From: RGIG426 sp045639905
GTDB taxonomy: Bacteria; Bacillota; Clostridia; Oscillospirales; Acutalibacteraceae
DNA: 64,000 nt
Assembly: GCA_045639905.1 (NCBI GenBank)
Contig: JAZUDZ010000015.1
Span: 6,473 to 70,472 of the forward strand
Direction of reading: 5' to 3'
The position numbers and the translations under genes are program-made. The first letter of the stretch is position 1; every line of letters starts with the position of its first letter. Below are positions 46,543 to 55,644 of this stretch, piece by piece. The notes below the pieces were generated by a model that made no database searches, was not told the origin of the DNA, and worked only from the letters and a program-made list of their open reading frames with translations.

Positions 46543-46558
46543 TTGTGAAAAGTCACAA
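46543..46558. promoter_or_regulatory. Palindrome TTGTGAAAAGTCACAA, possible operator
   Basis: 16-bp palindrome 29 bp upstream of the -35 box of the carbohydrate operon. The TTGTGA/TCACAA arms recall CRP/FNR- or Rex-type sites, but the 4-bp spacing matches neither exactly. Confidence 0.4.
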
Positions 46559-46587
46559 AAAAACGGGTGTTTTTTTGTGCGAAACTG

Positions 46588-46616
46588 TTGACTTTGGCCT
46601 TATATTTATATATAAT
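46588..46616 (+). promoter_or_regulatory. Promoter of the carbohydrate operon
   Basis: TTGACT (46588-46593), 17-bp spacer, TATAAT (46611-46616); leader of about 95 nt before the first gene. Confidence 0.82.
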
Positions 46617-46717
46617 CAAAGACGAAAATTTTATGGTTAAATCCGATACTCCCGTTTGCTGTCGGAAATGTCGGGGATAACCTTAGAAAATGAAAAACCA
46701 GAAAGGGGCTTTTTCAA

Positions 46718-48139
46718 ATGAAAAATTGGGCAAGAATTCTTTGCGCCGTGTGCGCACTCGTTTTGATTGTTGTTGCCTGTGGCGCGTGCGACGGCGACAA
46801 ACCCAACAACGAGAATTCCAAACCGTCCGGTGGCGACAACGGCGGTAAGACGGTTACTTTGGCGACTCCTCATGTCGTGGAGCAAACGCCGGGTGCGTCT
46901 GACGAAACCGACTTACTTCTCAAACGTGTGGAAGAAGTCAAAGAAAAGTACAACATTGATTTCAAATTCAACGATCAGATCGACCAGGGTGACTACTGGG
47001 ATTGCATGGTTGCTAAAGCCATGGCCGGTGAAATCTTCGGCGACATCATGTTGATTTATCCGTACTTCCTCGACGAGTGGGTTGCCGGTAACGTCGTTAC
47101 CGATATCGCTCCCATCGCCAAGAAAGTCGGTGTTGACTGGAACGACGGAAGCTGGGACACTCAGGTTCTTCAGACTTCCACCTTCGGTGACAAGATTTAT
47201 TCTTTCTGCCGTGAGCAGACCACTTTGACTGCCGGTCTTGTTTACAACACCCGTTTGTTTAAACAGGCTGACCTCGAAGATCCGAACGAATTGGTTAAGA
47301 AAGATCAGTGGAACTTCGACAAACTCGAAGAATATGCCCGCAAACTTACCGTGAAAGATTCCAACGGTAACGTGACTCAGTATGGTATTTCCACCACGAC
47401 TTGCGAACTCTTCATGGGTTGTTACATCCTTGCCAACGGCGGTACCGCTGTTGAGTACGATAAAGACACCCTGCTTCCGAAACTGACCATGGACAGCGCC
47501 AAATCCTTGGAGGCTTTGAACGTGTTCAACAACATGCTGAACACCGACAAGACCGTCGAATGCTTGGCTTGCTTGACCAACTGGCAGGAAGCTGCCGATG
47601 CCTTCTGCAACGGAACCACCGGTATGCTCGTTTGCGAAGAGTGGGTTATCGAATATCTCCGCGACGTTATGACCGAAGCCGGCAACGGTGAAGATTATGC
47701 TTTGACATACTTCCCGAAAGGCCCGAACGGCACCGATTATGTCGATGCTTCCTTCGGTGGTATGACCGAGTACTTCATTTACAACTCCGGTGACGAAGAA
47801 GCCGAAGAGCTCGCCTTCCGTGTCTACTGCGATTTGTATGCTCCGAACGAAGACCTCACCCAGGAAGAACAGGTTGCCGCTACTGCCGAAAGCCTCTTCT
47901 CCGATGAGACTTCCGTTAAAGTGTATGAGGATATCATCCTTAACAACAAAGCCTGTTCTTTGAACATGCACAAACTTGGTTTGAATGTGCGTTCTTCCTT
48001 CAGACAGATCTTTGCTGATTTGATTGACAACTACGGAACTCCGCAGTCCATCATCAACAGCTACAAGACCGAAATCGAAAGTGCTATGGATGAAAGCACC
48101 TACGTAATTCAGGTCAAAAAGCAAAAGGGTTTGGCATAA
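46718..48139 (+). CDS. Extracellular solute-binding lipoprotein (family 1, carbohydrate ABC)
   Basis: 473-aa substrate-binding protein. A signal peptide with lipobox VVAC (or the following CGAC) anchors it; a Asn/Gly/Ser-rich spacer precedes the two-lobed fold. LLLKRVEEVKEKYNIDFKFND, FGDIMLIYPYFLDEWVAGNVV and FCNGTTGMLVCEEWVIEYL are typical of family 1 sugar-binding proteins. First gene of the 46718-63883 operon; it is followed by a hairpin that may raise its relative mRNA level. The ligand is probably an oligosaccharide processed by the GH94-type enzyme downstream. Confidence 0.9.
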   Translation: MKNWARILCAVCALVLIVVACGACDGDKPNNENSKPSGGDNGGKTVTLATPHVVEQTPGASDETDLLLKRVEEVKEKYNIDFKFNDQIDQGDYWDCMVAKAMAGEIFGDIMLIYPYFLDEWVAGNVVTDIAPIAKKVGVDWNDGSWDTQVLQTSTFGDKIYSFCREQTTLTAGLVYNTRLFKQADLEDPNELVKKDQWNFDKLEEYARKLTVKDSNGNVTQYGISTTTCELFMGCYILANGGTAVEYDKDTLLPKLTMDSAKSLEALNVFNNMLNTDKTVECLACLTNWQEAADAFCNGTTGMLVCEEWVIEYLRDVMTEAGNGEDYALTYFPKGPNGTDYVDASFGGMTEYFIYNSGDEEAEELAFRVYCDLYAPNEDLTQEEQVAATAESLFSDETSVKVYEDIILNNKACSLNMHKLGLNVRSSFRQIFADLIDNYGTPQSIINSYKTEIESAMDESTYVIQVKKQKGLA

Positions 48140-48165
48140 ACTGACCCAGTAAAACAATAACTCTT

Positions 48166-48197
48166 CATTTCCGCCGTAGGGTTCTACGGCGGAAATG
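48166..48197 (+). other. Intercistronic stem-loop
   Basis: CATTTCCGCCGTAG (48166-48179), loop GGTT, CTACGGCGGAAATG (48184-48197), with no T-run after it. It sits in the 218-bp gap behind the first solute-binding gene, where such stems commonly protect the upstream mRNA from 3' decay. The rest of the gap shows nothing else. Confidence 0.75.
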
Positions 48198-48357
48198 ACC
48201 GCGTTATAACGACGATATGATTTCGTCAAATATTCCGCTTTTTGCGGAGATATGGAGCCGGCTTGGTACAGCAACGATAGACTAAAGCTTGCTTCCAGGC
48301 GTCTCTCGTTGAAAAGGGGAGAGAGGCTCAAATTACCACAGATGGGAGGAAATCAGT

Positions 48358-51300
48358 TTGCACAAACCTTGTAAAAAAGCGATATGCTGTTTACTCGCAA
48401 TTCTGATTTTATCATTGAACGTCGTGCCTGCTATGGCCGACGAAGCGGATAAGGCGAATGCTCCGACTTTGGTCGGCTCGGCAATCGCACCGCAAACAGC
48501 AACTGCAGCAGCGCCAACGGTGCAGGCTGCCGGCACCACCGCTTTGGATGCCGGGTCTATTGCTTTGATGGAGGCACAGACCTATAAGGAGTTCCTGGCG
48601 GCACAAGGTGCCAAAGATGAAAACGATGCTCTTGCAAAAGGCGGTTCCGTGAAGGAACTTCCGGTTGCAGTGAAAACTGCCACAGGTGATTGCACCGTTG
48701 ACGGAGAAAATGTAAAAATCTCCGAAGAAGGATTTGCGAAATTCCAAATCCCCGCCGTGAAAGACGGTTTGTACCAGGTACAGATTGAATATGATGTGGC
48801 GGAAGACCGTACCCGTGACGTAGAGTGTGCCGTTTTGGTTGACGGAAAACTTCCTTTTGAAGAAACCCGCGCCTTGACACTTCCGCGTTTGTGGAGAAAC
48901 GAACTGAAAGAAATCGAAAAGGATGCCAATAATAACGACATCACTCCGGCACAGGTCAGCATGACCTATGACGAACGCGGCTGGCTCAAAAAGAGTTTGA
49001 ACGATGCTTCCGGTTTCTATTCCAATCCGCTTCTCTTTGATTTTAAGGGTGCAAAGGAATTGACACTCGTTTGCCTGCGTGAATCGCTCACCATTCACAG
49101 CATCACATTGGTCAGCCCCGAGGAGATTCCGTCTTATGCGGAATATGCCGAAAACTATAAGGGCGTGCCGGATGCTACGGAAGATTTGCCGGTTATGCAG
49201 GGCGAACAGTGCGATTACAAGAATGACGCCACTTTAACTCCGCAGGAAGATCGTATCTCGGTCGCTACCTACCCGCGTGAAGGTTCCAAGATTCGCCTGA
49301 ACTACATCGGCGGCAAGAACTGGTCTACCGCAGGTCAGGAAATCACCTGGAAGTTTGAAGTGAAGGAAGCCGGCAAATATGCCATTCGTTTCCGTTCCCG
49401 TCAATTGTATTCCAATGACTTGTACTCCGCCCGTATCGTGAAGGTTGACGGCAAAATCCCGTTTAAAGAGGCTGCCGACATTCATTTCACTTATGATTCC
49501 GACTGGATTATTTACACCATCAATGTCAATGAAGAAGAGTGTAAATTCTATTTCGGTTCCGGTCAGCACGAACTTTCCCTGTGCGTGACCCTCGGTGACT
49601 TCGGTCCGATTTTGGAACGTCTGGAAACCAGCGTTGCGGAACTGAACAGTATCTATCGTGAGCTCATCATGGTTATGAGTTCCACTCCGGATACCGACCG
49701 TGACTACAACCTGGAAACCTTGATTCCGGAAGTTTTGGAAAACATGAGCACCCAGTCTGAAGTTCTTTACGGCATTGCCGATGACATCGAAAAGGTTTCC
49801 GGTTCTTCCGGTAGTTCCTTGTCTTCGATTCGTAAAGCTGCTTTGCAGATGAAGGAGTTCAACGAAGAGCCGAACACCATTGCGACTCAGCTCAAATATT
49901 TTAAAGATAACATTGCTTCTCTGTCCGAAGTGATGACCGGTGCACAGAGCCGTCCGATTGATATCGATTATATCTCCATCGCCGCTCCGTCCTCCGCTCT
50001 TCCGAAGGCAGAAGGAAACTTCTTTAAATCTTTGATTTACAAAACACAGTTATTTATCAGTTCCTTTGTAGAGGACTACAACAGTCTTGCCGGCACCAGT
50101 GATGGTGTGAAAACACAGCTCACGGTTTGGACGACCCTCGGTCGTGACCAGGCCTCCATCATCAACGAGCTGATTCGTTCCAGCTATACGCAGGATTCCG
50201 ACAAGAATAAAGACGGACAGACCGTCGGTGTCGAACTTCAGGTTGTACCGGTCGATGCTTTGATGCCGTCCGTTGCCGCAGGAAACGGTCCTGACGTTAT
50301 CTTTAACGCCACCTCCAAACTTCCTGTTGAGTATGCCATGCGTGGTGCTTCCGCCAACTTGCGCAAGGAAGTCCCGCAGGATGAATTGGAAGAAGTGCTT
50401 GCCCGCTTCACCAATTCCGAACAGGCCATTTATCCGTTTGAATATGATAACGGTGATGGCTCCGGTACCGGCCTCTATGCCTTGCCGGATCAGTTCTTGT
50501 ACACCGTTATGTTCTACAGAACTGACGTTCTCAAACAGCTTAATATCGAAGCCCCGACTATCGATAAACCGTGGACATGGGATAAGATCATTGATATCCT
50601 TCCGACTCTTCAGAGTAACAACATGTCCATCTTGATGGAAACCGGTGATAAGACCGGTGCCGATGTGGAACAGTATGGTATTAACACCTATGCCATCTTC
50701 CTGTATCAGCATGGCGGTTCCTTCTATTCCAAAGACTTTACGGCTTCTGCTCTGAGTGAGGAAAATGCCGTTGAAGCTTTTGAAATCTGGACAAACCTGT
50801 ACACCAGTTACGGCCTGCCGACCAACTTTGATATGCTCAGCCGTTTCCGTACCGGTGAATCTCCGATTTTGTTGTCCGACTTCCCGTTCTACAACAACTT
50901 GTCTGTTTCGGCTCCTGAGCTGAAAGGCCTGTGGTCTATGGCTTTGGTTCCGGGTACGGTCCAAGAAGACGGTACCGTGAATCAGTCAACCAAGGGCGGC
51001 GGTACGGCCGTCATCATGATGGATGCTGCCGAAGATAAGTTGGCTGCTTGGGACTTCATGAAGTGGTGGACTTCCACCGAGACCCAGTCTTCTTATGCAC
51101 AGAAACTGGAAAGCTTGCTCGGTACAGCCGCCCGTTATGCAACGGCCAACAAAGAAGCTTTCAACTCCCTGGCCTGGTCCAAGAGTGAATTGGAAGTTCT
51201 CAATGCCGAGTCCGTACACTCTATGACGATTCCGGAAACTCCGGGTAGTTACTACACGCCGCGTCACATCAACAATGCGTTCCGTGCCGTGTGTATCAAA

Positions 51301-51426
51301 GAGGATGCCGATGACGCCCGTGAGGCTGTTTTGAAGTATGCTCAGATTATTACCGATGAGATCAGCACCAAACGTGAAGAGTTTGGTTTGACTCAGCCGA
51401 AAAAAGAGGTGAATGAAGAAGAATGA
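48358..51426 (+). CDS. Large solute-binding protein with N-terminal carbohydrate-binding-like modules
   Basis: 1022 aa. A signal peptide (about 1-28, ending AMADEA) and a Ala/Thr-rich spacer lead to two beta-rich modules, about 85-250 (FQIPAVKDGLYQVQIEYDV) and 265-410 (ITWKFEVKEAGKYAIRFRSRQLYS), resembling CBM35-like domains. A helical stretch (about 415-560) joins them to a family 1 binding-protein fold from about 575 (LTVWTTLGRDQASIINELIR, ALPDQFLYTVMFYRTDVLK, WDFMKWWTSTETQ). No lipobox, so it may be secreted or wall-held. The start is TTG, 7 bases after GGAGG. Its stop overlaps the permease start by 4 bp, so it is the likely partner of that pair. Confidence 0.88.
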   Translation: MHKPCKKAICCLLAILILSLNVVPAMADEADKANAPTLVGSAIAPQTATAAAPTVQAAGTTALDAGSIALMEAQTYKEFLAAQGAKDENDALAKGGSVKELPVAVKTATGDCTVDGENVKISEEGFAKFQIPAVKDGLYQVQIEYDVAEDRTRDVECAVLVDGKLPFEETRALTLPRLWRNELKEIEKDANNNDITPAQVSMTYDERGWLKKSLNDASGFYSNPLLFDFKGAKELTLVCLRESLTIHSITLVSPEEIPSYAEYAENYKGVPDATEDLPVMQGEQCDYKNDATLTPQEDRISVATYPREGSKIRLNYIGGKNWSTAGQEITWKFEVKEAGKYAIRFRSRQLYSNDLYSARIVKVDGKIPFKEAADIHFTYDSDWIIYTINVNEEECKFYFGSGQHELSLCVTLGDFGPILERLETSVAELNSIYRELIMVMSSTPDTDRDYNLETLIPEVLENMSTQSEVLYGIADDIEKVSGSSGSSLSSIRKAALQMKEFNEEPNTIATQLKYFKDNIASLSEVMTGAQSRPIDIDYISIAAPSSALPKAEGNFFKSLIYKTQLFISSFVEDYNSLAGTSDGVKTQLTVWTTLGRDQASIINELIRSSYTQDSDKNKDGQTVGVELQVVPVDALMPSVAAGNGPDVIFNATSKLPVEYAMRGASANLRKEVPQDELEEVLARFTNSEQAIYPFEYDNGDGSGTGLYALPDQFLYTVMFYRTDVLKQLNIEAPTIDKPWTWDKIIDILPTLQSNNMSILMETGDKTGADVEQYGINTYAIFLYQHGGSFYSKDFTASALSEENAVEAFEIWTNLYTSYGLPTNFDMLSRFRTGESPILLSDFPFYNNLSVSAPELKGLWSMALVPGTVQEDGTVNQSTKGGGTAVIMMDAAEDKLAAWDFMKWWTSTETQSSYAQKLESLLGTAARYATANKEAFNSLAWSKSELEVLNAESVHSMTIPETPGSYYTPRHINNAFRAVCIKEDADDAREAVLKYAQIITDEISTKREEFGLTQPKKEVNEEE

Positions 51427-52337
51427 AAACGAATTCCTTGAAAGGCGAGTATTTCCGTCAGCAATGGAAAAAGGATAGAGTTGCTTATGCATTCTTACTG
51501 CCGTATGCCATCTTCTTCATTACCTTTACCATTTTGCCGGTTGTCATCTCTATTATATATGGTTTTACCTATTATAATATCTTCCAGCCCACCAAGTGGA
51601 TCTGGTTTGACAACTATATTCGTCTTATGACCACTGACAGCGTATTCCCGATCGCGCTTCAGAATACGCTCAAATTTGCCGTCATCACGGGACCCGGTGG
51701 ATACATCTTGTCCTACTTGGTGGCATGGATGATTAACGAAATCAACTCGAAAGTGCGTATGCTCTTCATCTTGATTTGTTATTCTCCGACCATTGCCGGA
51801 TCGATTTACGTTGTTTTCAGCGTGTTGTTCTCCGGTGACGCTTATGGTTATATCAACAGCGTCTTGACCGAGTTCGGTATTATCGAGAAGCCGATTGAAT
51901 GGTTGACCGACCCGAACTACATTTCCACCGTTATCATTATCTGCGTACTATGGGGTAGTATGGGCGCCGGCTTCTTGTCGTTCGTCGCAGGCTTCCGTAC
52001 CGTAGATCCGCAGTATTATGAAGCGGCTGCCATCGACGGTTTGCGCAACCGTTGGCAGGAACTCTGGTATGTAACACTCCCGATGATGAAACCGCAACTC
52101 TTGTTCGGTGCCACCATGAGTATTACCAGCTGTTTCTCCATTCACCAGCAGACAATCGCCTTGGCAGGTTATCCGTCCACTGAGGACGCAGTTACAACCA
52201 TTGTTAACCTAATGGTTGACTATGGTTACCAGCGATTTGATTTGGGTTATGCATCGGCAATGGCCACCGTGCTGTTCCTTATGATGCTTGTCTCTCGCTG
52301 GCTCATAAATAAATTGATTGCGAGGACGGGAACATGA
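51423..52337 (+). CDS. Carbohydrate ABC permease, MalF type (first pair)
   Basis: 304-aa membrane protein with six helices and the cytoplasmic EAA loop YEAAAIDGLRNRWQELWYV, which docks the ATPase. N-terminal AYAFLLPYAIFFITFTILPV is typical of MalF/UgpA-type CUT1 permeases. It overlaps the preceding binding-protein gene (ATGA) and the next permease gene by 4 bp, so the three are translationally coupled. No ATPase gene accompanies it. Confidence 0.93.
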   Translation: MKTNSLKGEYFRQQWKKDRVAYAFLLPYAIFFITFTILPVVISIIYGFTYYNIFQPTKWIWFDNYIRLMTTDSVFPIALQNTLKFAVITGPGGYILSYLVAWMINEINSKVRMLFILICYSPTIAGSIYVVFSVLFSGDAYGYINSVLTEFGIIEKPIEWLTDPNYISTVIIICVLWGSMGAGFLSFVAGFRTVDPQYYEAAAIDGLRNRWQELWYVTLPMMKPQLLFGATMSITSCFSIHQQTIALAGYPSTEDAVTTIVNLMVDYGYQRFDLGYASAMATVLFLMMLVSRWLINKLIARTGT

Positions 52338-53302
52338 CAGATACAAAGAAAAAGAAAACCAATCCCGTCTTGAGTGCTATCGGTAGTTTCTTCAAGACCG
52401 TGGGCGGCGCAATTAAAACCGTATTTATTCGTATTCGCAGATTCCTGCGTCACGTCTTTGCCGTTAAGTCCATGCGTTCCTTGGGCGGTGATATCTTCGT
52501 TGTCATCTTCCTGGTGCTCTTCTCGGCAATTATGGCCGTTCCGATGATTTATGTCATTTGTAACGCCTTTAAACCGTATGATGAATTGTTCTTATATCCG
52601 CCGCGTTTCTTCGTGCATAACCCCACATTCGCGAACTTTAAGAACTTGTCCATCGTTATGAGCAACTCCTATGTTCCGTTTACCAGATATTTCTTTAATA
52701 CCATCTTTATTACGGTAGCCGGTACAGGACTCCACGTTATTTTTGCTTCCATGGCCGCTTATTCTTTGGAGAAAATCCATTTCAAAGGTCAGGATATCTT
52801 CTTTAACGCCGTTGTCGTGGCTTTGCTCTTTACTCCGAACGTTACTTCCATCCCGAACTTCATCATCATGAGTCGTTTGCACTTGGTGGATACCTACTGG
52901 GCCCTCATTATGCCGGCCATAGGTTCCTCCATGGGTCTGTTCCTTATGAAACAGTTCATGTCCAGCATTCATGATGCTATGTTGGAAGCCGCTCGTATTG
53001 ACGGTGCCGGAGAACTGAAAATCTTCTTCAAAATCGTCATGCCGAACGTTAAACCCGCTTGGCTCACTTTGATTATCTTCTCTGCTACTGATTTGTGGAA
53101 CAACACAGGTGGTGTTCTGATCCGTACAGAGCAAATTAAGCCGTTGGCTTTCGCGTTGCAACAGATCTCGCAGGGCGGTCTTGCCCGTGCCGGTGTTGCC
53201 GGAGCCATCAGCGTATTGCTTATGAGTGTTCCGATCATCCTGTTTGTAGTAACACAAAGTCAGATCTTGGATACCATGGCATCCTCCGGTATTAAAGAGT
53301 AA
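52334..53302 (+). CDS. Carbohydrate ABC permease, MalG type (first pair)
   Basis: 322-aa membrane protein with six helices preceded by a basic N-terminal stretch of about 50 residues (TKKKKTNP, IRRFLRHVFAVKS). The EAA loop is LEAARIDGAGELKIFFKIV, and MPAIGSSMGLFLMKQFM precedes it, as in MalG/LacG-type CUT1 permeases. It forms the transmembrane heterodimer with the MalF-type protein encoded just upstream. Confidence 0.93.
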   Translation: MTDTKKKKTNPVLSAIGSFFKTVGGAIKTVFIRIRRFLRHVFAVKSMRSLGGDIFVVIFLVLFSAIMAVPMIYVICNAFKPYDELFLYPPRFFVHNPTFANFKNLSIVMSNSYVPFTRYFFNTIFITVAGTGLHVIFASMAAYSLEKIHFKGQDIFFNAVVVALLFTPNVTSIPNFIIMSRLHLVDTYWALIMPAIGSSMGLFLMKQFMSSIHDAMLEAARIDGAGELKIFFKIVMPNVKPAWLTLIIFSATDLWNNTGGVLIRTEQIKPLAFALQQISQGGLARAGVAGAISVLLMSVPIILFVVTQSQILDTMASSGIKE

Positions 53303-53343
53303 TGCCGTATCCGAAAAAGTCAGAAGAAGGGAGTTAAAGGATT

Positions 53344-55005
53344 ATGAGAAAATCGTTACTCAGTGTGGTATTGATCCTCTGCATGCTGCTGACATTCTGT
53401 CCTGCAGTCTTTGCAGCCGGTGAGACATCCGCACCCGAAGTATCAACTTCGGCCGACGCCGAGCTCGGCGCCGAAGATGTCGAGAACGAAGTGGTTGCCA
53501 ACCAGGAATCCGTTTCCAAACCGACATCCGCCTTTACATCCTTTACCTATGATTGCTGGGGCAATACCGTACAGTGCCCGGATCCTTATACGCTGGTTCG
53601 CCGTGTTGACGGCGTAGCGATGGGCCTCGGGGACATCAAAAAGGTTATTGACGTCTATGCAGATAGTGAAGGATTTGTCTACCTGAGCACCAACGGTGAC
53701 GAGGAAGACGATAACACCGTTATTAAAATGGATACGCAGCTGAATGTCATCGCCCAGTGGAAGGGCTATTATGACAAAGGCAAATTTGTCCATTTCGTAA
53801 AACCCGCCGGTATTTTTGTTACCAATGAGGGAGAGGTATACATTTGCGACAGCAGTACGCTGGATGTATATCACTTCACGGTGAAAGACGACAAACTGAA
53901 CCTGGTGATGACCATTGACGCACCGAGTCGTGAGGACAGTGCCGTTATCGATGAAGACTTCATCGAACGTTACATCCCCGCCAAATTGGTCGTAGACCAT
54001 ACCGACCGTGTGTACGTGGTTGCCACCAACGTCAACGAGGGTATCGTCACCTTTACCAAAGAAGGTAAATTTGACGGTTTCCTGGCTGCCGGTAAGGTTA
54101 CCGTTGACCCGTTCACCAAATTCATGAAGAAATACATTTATACCGAAGCACAGAAGGCCAGAGTGACCACCTTCGTTCCGATCGAGTACAACAACATCGA
54201 TTTGGATAAAGAAGGATTCATCTTCTCCACCTTGGCCGCCACGAACGAATCCACCGTTCTTTCCGAAATCAAGAGCAAAAAGGGAACAGAAGCCGGTGCA
54301 CTGGTTCGTCGTCTGAATATGATGGGAACCGACATTTTGAAACGTGATGGTTACACCCCGCCGGTCGGCGATACGGATGTAGACAAAACGATTGATAATA
54401 AGGATGCCACTTATCAGGGCATTTCCCAGATTACAGACGTTTCCACCAGCAATTACGGTACCTATGCCATTTTGGATAACAACCGTAATCATATCTTCGT
54501 TTACAACAATGAAGGTTATATGCTGTATGCTTTCAGTGGCCCGGATGCAACCGCCGGTGGTATGACCACGCCGATTGCCCTTGCCCAGTGCGACAACTAC
54601 ATGTATGTCCTCGACAGCAACAGCCGTTCCATTTTCCTGTTCCAGCGCACGGATTTCTCGAACTCGGTTATCGAAGCAATTGCTTTGGAAAAATCCGGTA
54701 AGTATTCCGATGCTTCCAAGATTTGGAGCAAGGTGCTGGACTACGATGCAGTGTATGACCTCGCGTATCTCGGACTTGGTAAGACCGCTTACTGGAACCG
54801 TGACTACCAGGGCGCCAGCGAGTTGTTCAAACTTTGTAACAACCAGAGCTGGTACTCGAAAGCATGGGCAGAGATTCGTAAGGATGTTTTGGCGCAGTGG
54901 TTTATGCCGGTCGTCGTTGTCATCCTTGCCATTGTGGTCTTAAGCTTCGTTTTGAAAATCGTAAAGAAGAGAAAAAATAAAGCCAAGAAGGGAGATGCCG
55001 GATAA
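53344..55005 (+). CDS. Secreted beta-propeller/TPR protein with C-terminal membrane anchor
   Basis: 553 aa. A cleavable signal peptide (about 1-24, ending VFAAG) is followed by an acidic low-complexity spacer, then NHL-type propeller repeats to about 430 (IDVYADSEGFVYLSTNG, PAGIFVTNEGEVYICDSST, QGISQITDVSTSNYG). A TPR-like pair follows (ALEKSGKYSDASKIWSKVL, GKTAYWNRDYQGASELFKL), then one membrane helix near 525-545 and a Lys-rich cytoplasmic tail. The domains thus lie outside, tethered at the C-terminus. Its stop overlaps the YIP1 gene start. Function unknown; it may present or sense the glycan or organise the transporter. Confidence 0.85.
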   Translation: MRKSLLSVVLILCMLLTFCPAVFAAGETSAPEVSTSADAELGAEDVENEVVANQESVSKPTSAFTSFTYDCWGNTVQCPDPYTLVRRVDGVAMGLGDIKKVIDVYADSEGFVYLSTNGDEEDDNTVIKMDTQLNVIAQWKGYYDKGKFVHFVKPAGIFVTNEGEVYICDSSTLDVYHFTVKDDKLNLVMTIDAPSREDSAVIDEDFIERYIPAKLVVDHTDRVYVVATNVNEGIVTFTKEGKFDGFLAAGKVTVDPFTKFMKKYIYTEAQKARVTTFVPIEYNNIDLDKEGFIFSTLAATNESTVLSEIKSKKGTEAGALVRRLNMMGTDILKRDGYTPPVGDTDVDKTIDNKDATYQGISQITDVSTSNYGTYAILDNNRNHIFVYNNEGYMLYAFSGPDATAGGMTTPIALAQCDNYMYVLDSNSRSIFLFQRTDFSNSVIEAIALEKSGKYSDASKIWSKVLDYDAVYDLAYLGLGKTAYWNRDYQGASELFKLCNNQSWYSKAWAEIRKDVLAQWFMPVVVVILAIVVLSFVLKIVKKRKNKAKKGDAG

Positions 55006-55640
55006 TGAAAAAAGACAGTAAATTCTTAGCGGGCCTGAAATATTCCGGCAACATCATTTCCCACCCGATCCAAGGTGTCTACGAAATGCGTTTCGAAGGC
55101 CAGGGCGATTTGAGTGCTTGCATTTTCCTGATGGTTTTATTTACCGCTTCCATTATTTGTAAGCAGGTATATACCGGCTTCATTTTCAATGGCATCAACT
55201 CGCGTGAGTACAGTGTACTTCGTGAGATTGCAAACGTTTTGTTCCCGTTCTTCCTGTGGTGTATCGCCAACTGGTCGGTCACCGCTTTGATGGACGGTGA
55301 AGGACGTTTTAAGGACATTTACATGTCCCTCTGTTATGCAACGGTTCCGTTTATAGTGACAAACTTCCTGTACATCCCGATGAGCTACTGGTTCACGGCT
55401 GATGAATCCGGCTTCTTGTCCATCGTCAACGGTATCGGTGAAGTGTTATTTATTCTGTACGCATTCGTCGGAAACTTAACCATTCACCAGTTCTCGCTGA
55501 GCAAGGCTATATTCACGGTTATCATCACGGTCTTCGGTATGGTCTTCATCATGTTCCTCATGGTGTTGTTTGCAAGTATGTTTGACTCACTGTACAGTTA
55601 TATCAGCGGTATTGTTACCGAAATTCAACTAAGGGTGTGA
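55005..55640 (+). CDS. YIP1-family membrane protein
   Basis: 211-aa protein with about five hydrophobic helices. N-terminal HPIQGVYEMRFEGQGDL followed by the first helix, and the conserved FLWCIANWSVTALMDGEGRFKDIYMSLCYATVPF (in parts) between helices, fit the bacterial YIP1 family. It shares one base with the preceding stop codon (TAATG) and sits 4 bp before the DUF5696 gene. YIP1 and DUF5696 genes recur together near carbohydrate ABC transporters, but no role is known; a membrane partner for the propeller protein is an inference. Confidence 0.85.
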   Translation: MKKDSKFLAGLKYSGNIISHPIQGVYEMRFEGQGDLSACIFLMVLFTASIICKQVYTGFIFNGINSREYSVLREIANVLFPFFLWCIANWSVTALMDGEGRFKDIYMSLCYATVPFIVTNFLYIPMSYWFTADESGFLSIVNGIGEVLFILYAFVGNLTIHQFSLSKAIFTVIITVFGMVFIMFLMVLFASMFDSLYSYISGIVTEIQLRV

Positions 55641-55644
55641 TCAG

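Noticed and set aside
46913..48331. 472-codon minus-strand frame opposite the first solute-binding gene
   Set aside because: Antisense by-product of biased codons; the sense gene has signal peptide, lipobox and ribosome site.
53443..54492. 349-codon minus-strand frame opposite the propeller gene
   Set aside because: No initiation signals, repetitive composition, and the sense strand has clear domain order.
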